Source: DASPJQ01 sp035299065
GTDB lineage: Bacteria; Bacteroidota; Bacteroidia; Flavobacteriales_D; UBA2798
Length of the DNA stretch: 64,000 nt
NCBI GenBank assembly: GCA_035299065.1
Contig: DATGXI010000095.1
Span: forward strand, 29,118-93,117
Direction of reading: 5' to 3'
The notes below the pieces were generated by a model. It saw only the letters and a program-made list of their open reading frames with translations, was not told the origin of the DNA and made no database searches. Positions 1-8,494 of the stretch are shown piece by piece (position 1 is the first letter of the stretch; each line of letters starts with the position of its first letter). A program made the translations under genes and the position numbers.

Positions 1-1086
1 GTGGTTGAGGCGTGTAAAAAACAAGCTATATAAACCAAACAGCAGGAATAAGGGTGTAAACCAGTTGAGCGGTTTTTTTGGAAGGGCATGAAAAATTGAA
101 AAAACACTTAACAACAAAAATGGCAGTCCAAATTGCAAAATAGAAAACTGCATAATGGGTGTTTTATACTTTGAATAAAGAATGGCTGTGGCGTAAACAA
201 TAACAAATGAACACGTCAGTACAATGTGTAGCGATACCCGCGTTAATTCGCGTTTGCGGAACAATTGTATAAACGCAAGTACAAGCGCTGCAAGAAAAAA
301 ACCAAGAAAAAGCCGGTCGTAATGAAACAGGTAAAGAATGAATTTAAACGCATAACCTTTTTCGGGCGCACCCAACCAGCCGCCCAAACCGCCATGCGTT
401 AACTGGTTTTGCATAATGAAGTAAAGTGGAATAAACAACACAACAATGATGGCATTTGTGCTGAAATACGAAACGATTTGATGGCGCTTTAGTAAAATAA
501 TGCCACAAATACCCAATACGCCAACCGTTAAACCAGCAAAATAATGCGTGGCACCTGCACAACATGCAAACAGGACGTATAAAATTTTTGTTTTTATTTT
601 TTTGTCATCGTCAACAACCAGTTTCAAAAAACAATGCAGGAATAAAAGTGTGAATAAAAGTGCGGGTGCGTAAGGCCTTGCCACGTTACTGTGGTAAATA
701 TACAATTGTGTAACAGCCAGCACACCTGCTGTTAATACGCCTGCATATTCATTTATATATTTTTTGCCGGTTTTGTAAATAACCCACACACTGGCCAGGC
801 CACATAAAGCAAATGGCATTTTTACAACCCACTCAGCCTGTCCAAAAATTTTTGTGTAATAGAACAGAAAAATTTGTACAAGTGGTGGATGATAATCAAT
901 TAAAACGCCTTTAGAAATTAATTCACCAATACTGTTAAAATCCAAACGAACAAGTGCGCTTAATTCATCGTGGGTGTATGAAGTAAAAAAAACATAGGGA
1001 ATTCGCACCAAAAAAGCCACAACCAGCACCAAATGAATTGGTTTGAACCGGTTAATAATCCCATTTTTATTTTTTTGTATTTCCAC
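1..1086 (-). CDS. GT39/ArnT-like membrane glycosyltransferase, partial (C-terminus beyond window)
   Basis: I read this frame directly: it is open from the GTG at 1086 to the left edge (362 codons) with no stop. The protein is very hydrophobic. After a short basic N-terminus comes a first membrane segment, then the loop motif YTHDELSALVR, matching the acidic Asp-Glu loop of GT-C fold enzymes such as PMT/ArnT (family 39), followed by YHPPLVQIFLFY, which is also typical. Many further membrane segments follow. Family members transfer sugars from polyprenyl-phosphate carriers on the periplasmic side of the inner membrane. GTG is preferred because an in-frame stop lies 15 bases upstream and the first Met comes only after the acidic loop. 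It diverges from the aldehyde dehydrogenase at 1148. Acceptor and donor cannot be inferred. Confidence 0.8.
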   Translation of the reverse strand, partial: MEIQKNKNGIINRFKPIHLVLVVAFLVRIPYVFFTSYTHDELSALVRLDFNSIGELISKGVLIDYHPPLVQIFLFYYTKIFGQAEWVVKMPFALCGLASVWVIYKTGKKYINEYAGVLTAGVLAVTQLYIYHSNVARPYAPALLFTLLFLHCFLKLVVDDDKKIKTKILYVLFACCAGATHYFAGLTVGVLGICGIILLKRHQIVSYFSTNAIIVVLFIPLYFIMQNQLTHGGLGGWLGAPEKGYAFKFILYLFHYDRLFLGFFLAALVLAFIQLFRKRELTRVSLHIVLTCSFVIVYATAILYSKYKTPIMQFSILQFGLPFLLLSVFSIFHALPKKPLNWFTPLFLLFGLYSLFFTRLNH

Positions 1087-1121
1087 GCTAATTATGGGCT
1101 AAAATAACTAAACAAAACCAT

Positions 1122-1129
1122 TACATTTG
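1122..1129 (+). promoter_or_regulatory. Bacteroidota -7 element upstream of ALDH
   Basis: TACATTTG matches the Bacteroidota -7 consensus TAnnTTTG and lies 18 bases before the chosen ATG at 1148. No clear TTTG -33 box is seen at the usual distance, so this is a suggestion only. Confidence 0.35.
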
Positions 1130-1147
1130 CCTCCCAATTTTAAAATT

Positions 1148-2680
1148 ATGGATATTGCTAAAGTCTTACGCGAACTTGGCTTAGAGAACGAGAACTCAGG
1201 CTCTTCAACCGGTACCTACTGGTTTCATACACGTGGCCCGTTAATTGAATCACATTCGCCAGCTGATGGAAAACTGATTGGGAAAGTATATTCGGCCACA
1301 GAAACCGAATACGAGGCCTGTATTTTAAAAGCAAAGGAAGCCTTTGAGGTTTGGCGCAATAAACCCGCTCCACAGCGTGGCGAAATTGTAAGGCAAATTG
1401 GCGAAGAGTTACGCATTCATAAAAATAATCTTGGTGCACTTGTTAGTTACGAAATGGGAAAATCACTGCAGGAAGGTTTGGGCGAAGTGCAGGAGATGAT
1501 TGACATTTGCGATTTTGCTGTTGGATTAAGCAGGCAGTTACATGGGTTAACCATGCACAGTGAGCGCCCTAACCACCGCATGTATGAGCAGTACCACCCA
1601 CTTGGAATTGTAGGCATTATTTCGGCCTTTAATTTCCCGGTTGCGGTTTGGGCCTGGAACAGTATGCTGGCCTGGGTTTGTGGCGATGTTTGTATTTGGA
1701 AACCGAGTGAAAAAACACCTTTGTGCGCCATAGCATGTCAACACATTATTTCAAAAGTATTCAAGCACAATAACGTTCCTGAGGGCGTTTCATGCCTTGC
1801 CATTGGCGATGGTAAATTGGGTGAATTAATGTCAAACGATGTGCGTGTTCCCTTGATATCAGCTACCGGTTCAACCCGTATGGGCAAAGCGGTTGGTGCT
1901 GCAGTTGGTGCACGTTTAGGAAAATCGTTGCTTGAGTTAGGCGGAAACAATGCCATTATCATAACTGAAAATGCCGATCTAAAAATTGCCGTTACAGCGG
2001 TTGTGTTTGGTGCAGTAGGAACAGCCGGTCAACGTTGTACCACAACACGCAGGTTGATTATTCACGAAAGCATTTACAATTCAGTAAAAGAAAAACTGGT
2101 GAATGCATATGCACAATTAAAAATTGGAAATCCATTGGACCAAAAAAACCATGTTGGTCCGTTAATTGATAAATTGGCCGTTGGCCAGTACCTTGAAGCC
2201 TTGAAGCAGGTTGATGTGGAAGGCGGGAAAGAAGTGGTGCCGGGCGGAGTGCTAAGCGGGGCTGGCTATGAGTCGGGATGCTATGTAAAACCGGCCATTT
2301 ATGAAGCTGAAAACAACTTTAAAATTGTACAGCATGAAACCTTTGCCCCCATTTTGTACCTGATGAAATACAGGACCCTGGAGGAGGCCATTGCCCTTCA
2401 AAACGGGGTTCCTCAAGGACTTTCGAGCGCCATTATGACAACGCATATGCGTGAGGCTGAGAAGTTTTTGTCACAAAGCGGTAGCGATTGCGGCATTGCC
2501 AATGTGAATATAGGTACCTCTGGGGCCGAGATTGGCGGGGCCTTTGGCGGTGAAAAAGAGACCGGAGGAGGCAGGGAAAGCGGAAGCGATGCATGGAAAA
2601 TTTACATGCGCAGGCAAACCAATACCATTAATTACGGAAATGAATTACCTTTGGCGCAAGGGATTAAATTCGACATTTAA
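1148..2680 (+). CDS. amaB: ALDH7-family (aminoadipate-semialdehyde type) aldehyde dehydrogenase
   Basis: This is a 510-residue NAD(P)-dependent aldehyde dehydrogenase of the antiquitin/ALDH7 group, which oxidises L-2-aminoadipate 6-semialdehyde (piperideine-6-carboxylate) in lysine breakdown. The chain shows the cofactor motif GSTRMGKAVG, the general base Glu263 in LLELGGNNAI and the nucleophile Cys297 in AGQRCTTTRR; the double Asn after ELGG is typical of ALDH7. Length is that expected for the family. I chose ATG 1148 rather than the in-frame TTG at 1127 because the -7 box at 1122-1129 overlaps that TTG. The next gene follows after 42 bases on the same strand. Substrate is inferred from family resemblance; a general semialdehyde dehydrogenase is the alternative. 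Confidence 0.88.
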   Translation: MDIAKVLRELGLENENSGSSTGTYWFHTRGPLIESHSPADGKLIGKVYSATETEYEACILKAKEAFEVWRNKPAPQRGEIVRQIGEELRIHKNNLGALVSYEMGKSLQEGLGEVQEMIDICDFAVGLSRQLHGLTMHSERPNHRMYEQYHPLGIVGIISAFNFPVAVWAWNSMLAWVCGDVCIWKPSEKTPLCAIACQHIISKVFKHNNVPEGVSCLAIGDGKLGELMSNDVRVPLISATGSTRMGKAVGAAVGARLGKSLLELGGNNAIIITENADLKIAVTAVVFGAVGTAGQRCTTTRRLIIHESIYNSVKEKLVNAYAQLKIGNPLDQKNHVGPLIDKLAVGQYLEALKQVDVEGGKEVVPGGVLSGAGYESGCYVKPAIYEAENNFKIVQHETFAPILYLMKYRTLEEAIALQNGVPQGLSSAIMTTHMREAEKFLSQSGSDCGIANVNIGTSGAEIGGAFGGEKETGGGRESGSDAWKIYMRRQTNTINYGNELPLAQGIKFDI

Positions 2681-2722
2681 AAAAGAGTTCCCGAACAGGA
2701 TTTAAAATTTAAAATTTAAGAA

Positions 2723-3049
2723 ATGACCCAGAATGAAGCACAACGCCTTTGCGACAAGATTGCAAAGAATTTTGCAAAAGACAATGCGGCAAAGGATCAA
2801 ACTATTGCTGATTTAAAAACCTTGCGCAATTATTTTATTGATATTAAGGATCCAATGCTTACAAAAATTACGCGTTTGGCGTATGAATACATTGAGCAAC
2901 ATGGTACATTTGAAGTAGAAATTGAAGACTTTGAACCGGATGAAGAGCAAAGTACATTTGAATACTTCATGGAATTGGTTATGAATTACGATAACAATTA
3001 TAACCGTGAAGAATTGCAGGAAATTAAAATGCGTTTGATTGAACAATAA
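2723..3049 (+). CDS. small acidic helical protein of unknown function
   Basis: This 108-residue protein has no signal peptide or membrane segment. It reads as alpha-helical and acidic, with a glutamate/aspartate-rich middle (VEIEDFEPDEEQST, about residues 74-87). I do not recognise the family. It starts 42 bases after the ALDH stop, at an ATG preceded by AT-rich sequence, and is followed 63 bases later by a terminator, so it is probably the last gene of a two-gene unit. Coding character is supported by the clean frame and the same strand as its neighbour. Confidence 0.7.
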   Translation: MTQNEAQRLCDKIAKNFAKDNAAKDQTIADLKTLRNYFIDIKDPMLTKITRLAYEYIEQHGTFEVEIEDFEPDEEQSTFEYFMELVMNYDNNYNREELQEIKMRLIEQ

Positions 3050-3112
3050 ACTGAGCCGTTTTTGTAATTCAGAAAAGAATTACACTGATTGATTAATCAT
3101 ATTATATTATTG

Positions 3113-3142
3113 AGCCACACCTTACACGTGTGGCTTTTTTTT
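3113..3142 (+). terminator. Rho-independent terminator
   Basis: An 8-bp perfect stem (AGCCACAC / GTGTGGCT, 3113-3120 with 3128-3135) with a 7-base loop is followed by a T run to 3142. It ends the ALDH/108-residue gene unit and separates it from the sigma factor. Confidence 0.85.
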
Positions 3143-3187
3143 GGACATAAGTAGGGTATTTCAGAATGCACGCGTTTTCTATACAAG

Positions 3188-3763
3188 TTGCATTTGAAAG
3201 ACCCCGAATTAATACAGGCCCTCAGGAACAAAAACCAGGGAGCTTTCAGGCTTTTGGTTGATACCTGGAAAAACAAGGTATTCAATACCTGTATTGGCGT
3301 TTTACAACATGCCGAAGATGCCGAAGAAATTACCCAGGACGTTTTTATTGAGGTGTACCATTCAGTCAACAAATTTGATGGGCGATCAACCCTGGCAACC
3401 TGGATATACCGCATTGCTATCAATAAATCACTTGACAAATTACGACATAACAAAAGCAAAAAACGTTCAGGACTTGTGCAACGTTTTTTTAATGGCTCTA
3501 AAATGAATGATGCTCCCGACTTTGTTCACCCCGGAGTTGAAATGGAGCAAAAAGAACTTTCTGTTATTCTTTTTAAAGCCATTGATAACCTTTCGGAAAA
3601 CCAAAAAACAGCTTATGTACTGCATTATGTTGAAGGCTTACCTCAACGGGAAATTGCAGAAATCATGAAAACCACTATTGGGTCAGTTGAGTCGCTGTTA
3701 ATGAGGGCAAAAGGCAACCTTCGCAAACTCCTGGGCAATTATTACGCAAAAAATTTCAAGTAG
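3188..3763 (+). CDS. ECF-type RNA polymerase sigma factor
   Basis: This 191-residue sigma-70 family protein directs RNA polymerase to a specific promoter set. Region 2 is seen at about residues 25-85 (acidic EDAEEITQDVF followed by FDGRSTLATWIYRIAINKSLD), and region 4 at about residues 130-185 (LSENQKTAYVLHYVEGL, then an HTH with PQREIAEIMKTTIGSVESLL). Region 3 is absent, as in ECF factors. No ATG is available near the N-terminus; the start is TTG at 3188 or TTG at 3194, both giving a family-like N-terminus (LKDPELIQAL). It is followed by a small membrane protein and two envelope proteins on the same strand, the usual arrangement for an ECF factor controlling its own operon. Confidence 0.92.
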   Translation: MHLKDPELIQALRNKNQGAFRLLVDTWKNKVFNTCIGVLQHAEDAEEITQDVFIEVYHSVNKFDGRSTLATWIYRIAINKSLDKLRHNKSKKRSGLVQRFFNGSKMNDAPDFVHPGVEMEQKELSVILFKAIDNLSENQKTAYVLHYVEGLPQREIAEIMKTTIGSVESLLMRAKGNLRKLLGNYYAKNFK

Positions 3764-3803
3764 CCCGCAGGAATATCAAATTAACAGCGTCAAAACTACC
3801 GGC

Positions 3804-4091
3804 ATGCAAAAAACAAACAACAGCAGGATTGAAGAAACACTAACCAGTTTAAACGGCATTAAACGTGCTGAAGCAAATGCTTACACCTTTGATAAGGTTA
3901 TGCTCAGGCTGGAAGAACAACCAGTACCGGCTTTTGCGCTAAAATGGAATTGGATTATAGGAATGCTTACGCTTATTATAATGAATGCCAGTGTGGCTGT
4001 TTATTCAACACAAACAAGCACATCAACCAGCGAACATTATTATGAAGATTTGGTTAGTGAAATAGGAGATAATATTGAATATAGTTATTAA
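3804..4091 (+). CDS. small single-pass membrane protein, possible anti-sigma factor
   Basis: The protein has 95 residues. Its N-terminal half is soluble (EETLTSLNGIKRAEANAYTF, then a helix), followed by one membrane segment around residues 49-66 (WIIGMLTLIIMNASVAVY) and a short Ser/Thr- and acid-rich outer tail. The topology (cytosolic N-domain, one membrane span, small outer tail) and its position right after an ECF sigma factor suggest an anti-sigma factor, but there is no recognisable zinc anti-sigma motif. The role is inferred from position only. Confidence 0.75.
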   Translation: MQKTNNSRIEETLTSLNGIKRAEANAYTFDKVMLRLEEQPVPAFALKWNWIIGMLTLIIMNASVAVYSTQTSTSTSEHYYEDLVSEIGDNIEYSY

Positions 4092-4141
4092 TGAAGGTTT
4101 ATTTAAGCCATGATCTGTAATAAATAAAAATTTAAAAAAAT

Positions 4142-4615
4142 ATGAATAAAAATTTAGCCGTATGGAAATGGGCAACCATTGTTATGCTTTTGTGCAATAT
4201 GGGTTTAATGGCATTTGTTTTATTGAGGCCCTGCCCGCCTCCACCCCCACATGGTGGACCGCACGGAGTTGACAAATTTATAATTAATGAACTGGAACTG
4301 GACGAGCAACAAATTGCAAAATTTGACTTACTCAAAAAAGAACACCGCAGTAAAATGGAGAAATTACGCAAGTCCGGCCGTAAATTGCGCAACGTTTATT
4401 TTGAACAATTAAAAAACACCAAAGAAAATGATTCGCTGGTGCGCGCCAGGGCTACTGCCATTGGCATAAATCAACAGGAAATTGAATTAGCAACCTATAT
4501 TCACTTTAAGTCGCTGCGCAATATGCTTACTGAAACACAAAAAGAAATTTTTGATTCAATCATTCAGGAAGTATTACGCAGGATGGGGCCGCCACCTAAA
4601 CATGCTGAAAAATAA
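4142..4615 (+). CDS. periplasmic Spy/CpxP-like (heavy-metal sensor family) protein
   Basis: This 157-residue protein has an N-terminal membrane anchor (about residues 8-28), then a Pro/His-rich stretch (CPPPPPHGGPHG) and a helical hairpin-like domain. It carries LTETQKEIFDSII near the C-terminus, resembling the LTxxQ motif of the CpxP/Spy and CnrR-type metal-resistance family. Such proteins sit in the periplasm as chaperones or metal/stress sensors. It lies 50 bases after the putative anti-sigma factor and 21 bases before the YHYH gene. In Bacteroidota this family often travels with ECF sigma factors. The His/Pro stretch could bind metal, but this is not shown. Confidence 0.85.
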   Translation: MNKNLAVWKWATIVMLLCNMGLMAFVLLRPCPPPPPHGGPHGVDKFIINELELDEQQIAKFDLLKKEHRSKMEKLRKSGRKLRNVYFEQLKNTKENDSLVRARATAIGINQQEIELATYIHFKSLRNMLTETQKEIFDSIIQEVLRRMGPPPKHAEK

Positions 4616-4636
4616 ACGTAACCAACATAAAATAAA

Positions 4637-6010
4637 ATGAAAAAAAACAAATTGATACATGCGCCTGTGTTTTTGCTTGCGCTGTTTGCTCTTAATGCAA
4701 GTGCACAAACCAATCCTGCCATTACATCATGGTACATTAATACATCAGGATTAACAGGCCGTCATTACATAAGCGGTAGCGCAACACCTATAATTGACGC
4801 CACTTACCCCGCCAACGTACAATCGGTTGCGTACAACACAACGCATGCATATATAAGCTGTAGTGGTATACCGGCATACATTATTGGGCCTTACCTGGAT
4901 GGAAATCCCAACCAGGGGGAAGACAATGATAATATTTACCGTATACCTTTAAGCCCTGTTCAAAATACAGGAACACCTACGGCAACAACCTCAGGAACCA
5001 TTGGTGTGTTTTTAAATGGAGTTTCATTGTTTGATTACCGTGACGGTGTTTCATGGAAAAGTTCAACCAGTGCCGAAGCTGGGGGTCCTATTCCAGGTGG
5101 ACCGGGTGACGGTGTATGGAACCGAGATGCAATAGTTGCCGAGAAATCGGGTTTTGATTGTGCCAAAGGTCATCCGGCAGGAACCAATTACCACCACCAT
5201 CAAAATCCCAGTGCATTTAACCTTGACCTGAGCGTTATATCCAATATTTGCGATACGTATTTAGCAGATGGGTTATATGTTATTGATTCAACTGTTCATT
5301 CACCTCTTTTGGGTTTTGCTTATGATGGTTTTCCGATTTATGGTGCATATGGATACAAAAATCTGGATGGAACCGGAGGAATAGTTCGTATTAAATCAAG
5401 TTATGCATTGCGCAGCATGAGTGCACGCACCCATTATGCTGATGGAACAGATGTGACGGACGGACCACCCATCAATGCAACGTACCCCCTTGGACGTTAC
5501 CGTGAAGATTACGAGTACATTCCAACATCGGCCTCAACGCCTGACTATTTGGATGAACACAATGGCCGTGTGTGTGTGACACCCGAATATCCGGCAGGTA
5601 TTTATTGCTATTTTACTACGGTTGATGATAACTGGAATTCGGCATACCCGTATGCGGTGGGTCCTACATTTTACGGCACAAAAGTGGTGCAGCTGGTAAC
5701 TTCATTACCTGGGGGCTTAACCACCTATACACCAAGTTCGGTTAGTGAGCAGGTTGTACTAGGTTTTGAAATGACTATTTTTCCAAACCCGGCCAACGCA
5801 CAGGTGATTGTGCAATGTAAAAATGAGTTGCAGCATAACAGGCGTGTGGATTTGATAAGTGTTGAAGGAAAGGTTATTCAAACGCAAACCATATTCCAGG
5901 GAAGCACTTTGTGTTTTTTTGATACACATACAATTAATGCCGGTACATATATGGTTAAAATTACCAGTGGCAATGCCACAGAGACCGGACGCCTGGTAAT
6001 TGTCCAATAG
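4637..6010 (+). CDS. secreted YHYH-domain protein with T9SS type A sorting domain
   Basis: This 457-residue secreted protein has a signal peptide (about residues 1-23, ending ALNASAQ). The central YHYH domain includes NYHHHQNP with Tyr185-His186-His187-His188 and, further on, LLGFAYDGFPIYGAYGY, both characteristic of the family. The last 80 or so residues form a type IX secretion sorting domain: a PNPA motif near its start and the ending GTYMVKITSG...GRLVIVQ. The product is thus expected outside the cell or on its surface. The biochemical role of YHYH domains is not established; His clusters suggest metal binding. It closes the sigma-factor operon and is followed by a strong terminator. Confidence 0.9.
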   Translation: MKKNKLIHAPVFLLALFALNASAQTNPAITSWYINTSGLTGRHYISGSATPIIDATYPANVQSVAYNTTHAYISCSGIPAYIIGPYLDGNPNQGEDNDNIYRIPLSPVQNTGTPTATTSGTIGVFLNGVSLFDYRDGVSWKSSTSAEAGGPIPGGPGDGVWNRDAIVAEKSGFDCAKGHPAGTNYHHHQNPSAFNLDLSVISNICDTYLADGLYVIDSTVHSPLLGFAYDGFPIYGAYGYKNLDGTGGIVRIKSSYALRSMSARTHYADGTDVTDGPPINATYPLGRYREDYEYIPTSASTPDYLDEHNGRVCVTPEYPAGIYCYFTTVDDNWNSAYPYAVGPTFYGTKVVQLVTSLPGGLTTYTPSSVSEQVVLGFEMTIFPNPANAQVIVQCKNELQHNRRVDLISVEGKVIQTQTIFQGSTLCFFDTHTINAGTYMVKITSGNATETGRLVIVQ

Positions 6011-6060
6011 TTATAGTTCCCAGTTTATTTTAAGTTGCCGGTAATGACCGGCATACCATA

Positions 6061-6087
6061 ACCCGGCAAACAAAGCCGGGTTTTTTT
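6061..6087 (+). terminator. Rho-independent terminator
   Basis: A perfect 7-bp GC-rich stem (ACCCGGC / GCCGGGT, 6061-6067 with 6075-6081) with a 7-base loop is followed by a T run. It ends the sigma/YHYH operon. Confidence 0.9.
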
Positions 6088-6172
6088 GTTTAAATTGGTT
6101 ATGCCAAAAAAAAGCCCGTAAAACTCACTGTTTAACTTTAGTAATTGTTATTTTCGTACAAGCACATCCCAT

Positions 6173-6610
6173 TTGACAACAACGTTTAAAAAAGAGATTG
6201 AGATACCTGAGGCTTACATACGTGAAAGGTATGACGGCATTATACAGGTAACCTTTAAAGAGGGAATTACCATGGATTTGGATGTGCAGGTACGCCTTCA
6301 CGAAAAGTATGCTGAAATTTGTGAAGGCAAACGGTTGCCTTTTCTGTATGAGGCCATGGATCATGTTACCATTACCAAAGAGGCGAAAGAATACGTTGTA
6401 AAAATTGAAGACATTTCACCCGTAAAGGCAACTGCCGTATTAGTCAATAATCTTGCCTATAAACTTATTGCTGAATTTTATTACCGTGTAAATAAGCCAA
6501 AAAAGCCGTTCAGGATTTTTAGCAAGGAAGACAAAGCCGTTGAATGGCTCAGGCAGTTTTTGAACGATTCTCCCTTTGAGAGCACCAAAACAACCAGGAA
6601 CGGTAAGTAG
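6173..6610 (+). CDS. small conserved protein of tandem pair, copy 1 (DUF7793-like)
   Basis: The 145-residue cytosolic protein starts at TTG 6173 (TTGACAACAACG). It is clearly paralogous to the next gene: aligned segments include RLPFLYEAMDHVTITKEAK against KLPFLFDAMEHVSITKEAK, and LAYKLIAEFYYRVNKPKKPF against LAYRLIAEFYLKINKPKTPF. The fold looks like the STAS/SpoIIAA-like small alpha/beta proteins common in Bacteroidota (DUF7793-like); this assignment is from memory of the motif. Compared with copy 2 it has a short basic C-terminal extension (STKTTRNGK). No membrane segment. Function unknown. Confidence 0.8.
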   Translation: MTTTFKKEIEIPEAYIRERYDGIIQVTFKEGITMDLDVQVRLHEKYAEICEGKRLPFLYEAMDHVTITKEAKEYVVKIEDISPVKATAVLVNNLAYKLIAEFYYRVNKPKKPFRIFSKEDKAVEWLRQFLNDSPFESTKTTRNGK

Positions 6611-6665
6611 TAAATTAATTTGGCCTTTTTATGGCACTTTTTTTTCTAGCTTAGCGGCATATTCA

Positions 6666-7067
6666 ATGGAAACGGAAAACCTTTACATACGCACAGTTGA
6701 ACTGCCCGAGGCAACAATAAAATTACGTTCTGACAGCATAGTTTACGTACTTTTCAAGGAAGGAACTACACTGGATATTCCACTTCAAATGCGTTTGCTT
6801 GATGCGTACAATGATATTTGCGATGGACGCAAGCTACCGTTTTTGTTTGATGCCATGGAACACGTTAGCATTACAAAAGAAGCAAAAGTAAATGCCATTG
6901 AAATTGAAGCCGTGGCACCCGTTACCGCCTCGGCCATTGTGGCGCGCAACCTTGCATACAGGCTTATTGCCGAATTTTACCTCAAAATAAATAAACCAAA
7001 AACGCCATTTAAAATATTCAAAAACGAAGAAGACGCTGTTTCCTGGCTGCGCCTGTTTTTATATTAA
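6666..7067 (+). CDS. small conserved protein of tandem pair, copy 2 (DUF7793-like)
   Basis: This 133-residue protein is a paralogue of the upstream gene, collinear across almost its whole length with roughly 60% identity by eye. ATG 6666 is chosen because the protein then aligns with copy 1 from near its first residue; the in-frame extension back to 6576 overlaps copy 1 and has no similarity to it. Both copies end in a WLR-x-FL motif, with an acidic EEDAV/KEDKAV helix before it. It is followed after only 5 bases by the SRPBCC gene, so the two are probably co-transcribed. Function unknown; gene duplication is evident. Confidence 0.82.
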   Translation: METENLYIRTVELPEATIKLRSDSIVYVLFKEGTTLDIPLQMRLLDAYNDICDGRKLPFLFDAMEHVSITKEAKVNAIEIEAVAPVTASAIVARNLAYRLIAEFYLKINKPKTPFKIFKNEEDAVSWLRLFLY

Positions 7068-7072
7068 ATTGT

Positions 7073-7471
7073 ATGAAGACAAAAAAAATAAAACAAACCG
7101 TAAAATTCAATGCAACACCCGCCCAATGTTACGAATTGATTATGGATGCAAAAAAACATGGGCAGTTTACTGGCGGTAAAACAACCATGAATAAAAAGCC
7201 TAAAGGAAAATTTCAGGTATTTGATGGTTATGTACATGGCTATAACATTGAACTGGTGGACGGAAAAAAAATTGTGCAGGCCTGGCATTTTGCTGAAGAG
7301 GGATGGCCCGAAGACCATTTTTCCATATGCACTTTTGAATTTAATAAGGACGGCAAAGGAACAAAACTCAACTTTACCCAGGAAGGTGTTCCCGAACATA
7401 AAGTAGAGGATTTAAAAAAAGGCTGGAAAACGTATTACTGGAAACCAATCAAGAATTTACTGGACGCGTAA
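7073..7471 (+). CDS. SRPBCC / AHSA1-domain protein
   Basis: This 132-residue protein is a single START-like (AHSA1) domain: KQTVKFNATPAQCYELIMDAKKHGQFTGG at the N-terminus, a central GKFQVFDGYVHGYNIELVDGKKIVQAWHF strand pair, and a C-terminal helix ending GWKTYYWKPIKNLL. These are hallmarks of the Hsp90-activator-homologue family, which form a hydrophobic ligand cavity. It starts 5 bases after the second paralogue. The ligand is unknown. Confidence 0.88.
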   Translation: MKTKKIKQTVKFNATPAQCYELIMDAKKHGQFTGGKTTMNKKPKGKFQVFDGYVHGYNIELVDGKKIVQAWHFAEEGWPEDHFSICTFEFNKDGKGTKLNFTQEGVPEHKVEDLKKGWKTYYWKPIKNLLDA

Positions 7472-7548
7472 AAGAGTTCAAACCACTGTTATTTACCCAT
7501 AACTGCTCAACATCCAACGCTGTTTGGTGTTAAATATTTACTAATATA

Positions 7549-7579
7549 TTGGTTATCATAATTAAATTGCCTAAATTTG
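7549..7579 (+). promoter_or_regulatory. Bacteroidota-type promoter for the LigB gene
   Basis: TTGG at 7549-7552 and TAAATTTG at 7572-7579 are 19 bases apart, fitting the -33 TTG / -7 TAnnTTTG consensus of Bacteroidota. The start codon at 7605 follows 25 bases later. Confidence 0.6.
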
Positions 7580-7604
7580 TATATACAACAATTAGTCCTC
7601 AAGA

Positions 7605-8480
7605 ATGGACAGGAAAGCATTTATACAAAAATCACTACTGACATTAACCGGCCTTATGGTAACCGATATTTCAAAAGCATTTAATGCATTAAGTTCGCTT
7701 CCTGCGAGTGAGCGCATGCCTGTTTTATTTGTAGGGCATGGAAATCCCATGAACGCAATTCTTGACAACGCTTACAGTAAAAGGTGGCGTGAACTAGGAA
7801 CAAAACTAATTGCACCAAAAGCAATTTTATGCGTAAGTGCACATTGGATGACGCGTGGTAAAACAAAAGTAACCGCCATGCCCACACCAAAAACAATTCA
7901 TGATTTTGGTGGTTTTCCGCAGGAATTATTTGATGCACAATACCCGGCACCGGGTTCACCTGAGTTTGCAAAACTCACCATACAAACAGTAAAAAAAGCG
8001 CATGTTGAAGAGGACCATGAATGGGGACTGGACCACGGCACGTGGAGTATATTAATGCAAATGTTCCCAAAGGCAAATATACCTGTTTACCAGCTGAGCC
8101 TGGATCTCTCACGCGATACGCAATACCATTTTGAACTGGCACAGGAATTAAAATCATTGCGCGAAAAAGGTGTAATGATTATTGGAAGCGGCAACATGGT
8201 ACATAACCTTGGCGTAATAAGCTGGGAAAATAATAAGGTATTTGACTGGGCCAGTGAATTTGATTCGAAAATGAAAACCTTTATTGATGAACGAAACTTT
8301 AAAGGCGTTGTAAATTATGCTGAGCTTGGAGCGATTTCAAAAAAAGCCCATCCTACCAACGAACATTTTTTACCGTTACTCTACTCGTTGGGCGTTGCAG
8401 ATGCAAAAGATGAATTGAGCTATTTTAACGAGGGCATTGATTTGGGATCCATTTCAATGCGCAGTGTATTGTTTGCTTAG
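7605..8480 (+). CDS. ygiD: 4,5-DOPA-extradiol-dioxygenase-like LigB protein
   Basis: This 291-residue protein belongs to the LigB/4,5-DOPA dioxygenase group. Visible metal-site motifs are LFVGHGNPMNAI, ILCVSAHWMTRG, GSGNMVHNLG and HPTNEHFLPL. E. coli YgiD, the nearest characterised bacterial relative, is a zinc-dependent dioxygenase that opens catechol rings such as L-DOPA. An extra N-terminal stretch of about 35 residues (MDRKAFIQKSLLTLTGLMV) looks like an export signal or membrane anchor without a twin arginine; the catalytic domain starts around residue 38. Physiological substrate is not known. Confidence 0.88.
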   Translation: MDRKAFIQKSLLTLTGLMVTDISKAFNALSSLPASERMPVLFVGHGNPMNAILDNAYSKRWRELGTKLIAPKAILCVSAHWMTRGKTKVTAMPTPKTIHDFGGFPQELFDAQYPAPGSPEFAKLTIQTVKKAHVEEDHEWGLDHGTWSILMQMFPKANIPVYQLSLDLSRDTQYHFELAQELKSLREKGVMIIGSGNMVHNLGVISWENNKVFDWASEFDSKMKTFIDERNFKGVVNYAELGAISKKAHPTNEHFLPLLYSLGVADAKDELSYFNEGIDLGSISMRSVLFA

Positions 8481-8494
8481 TAACCCTGCCTGAC

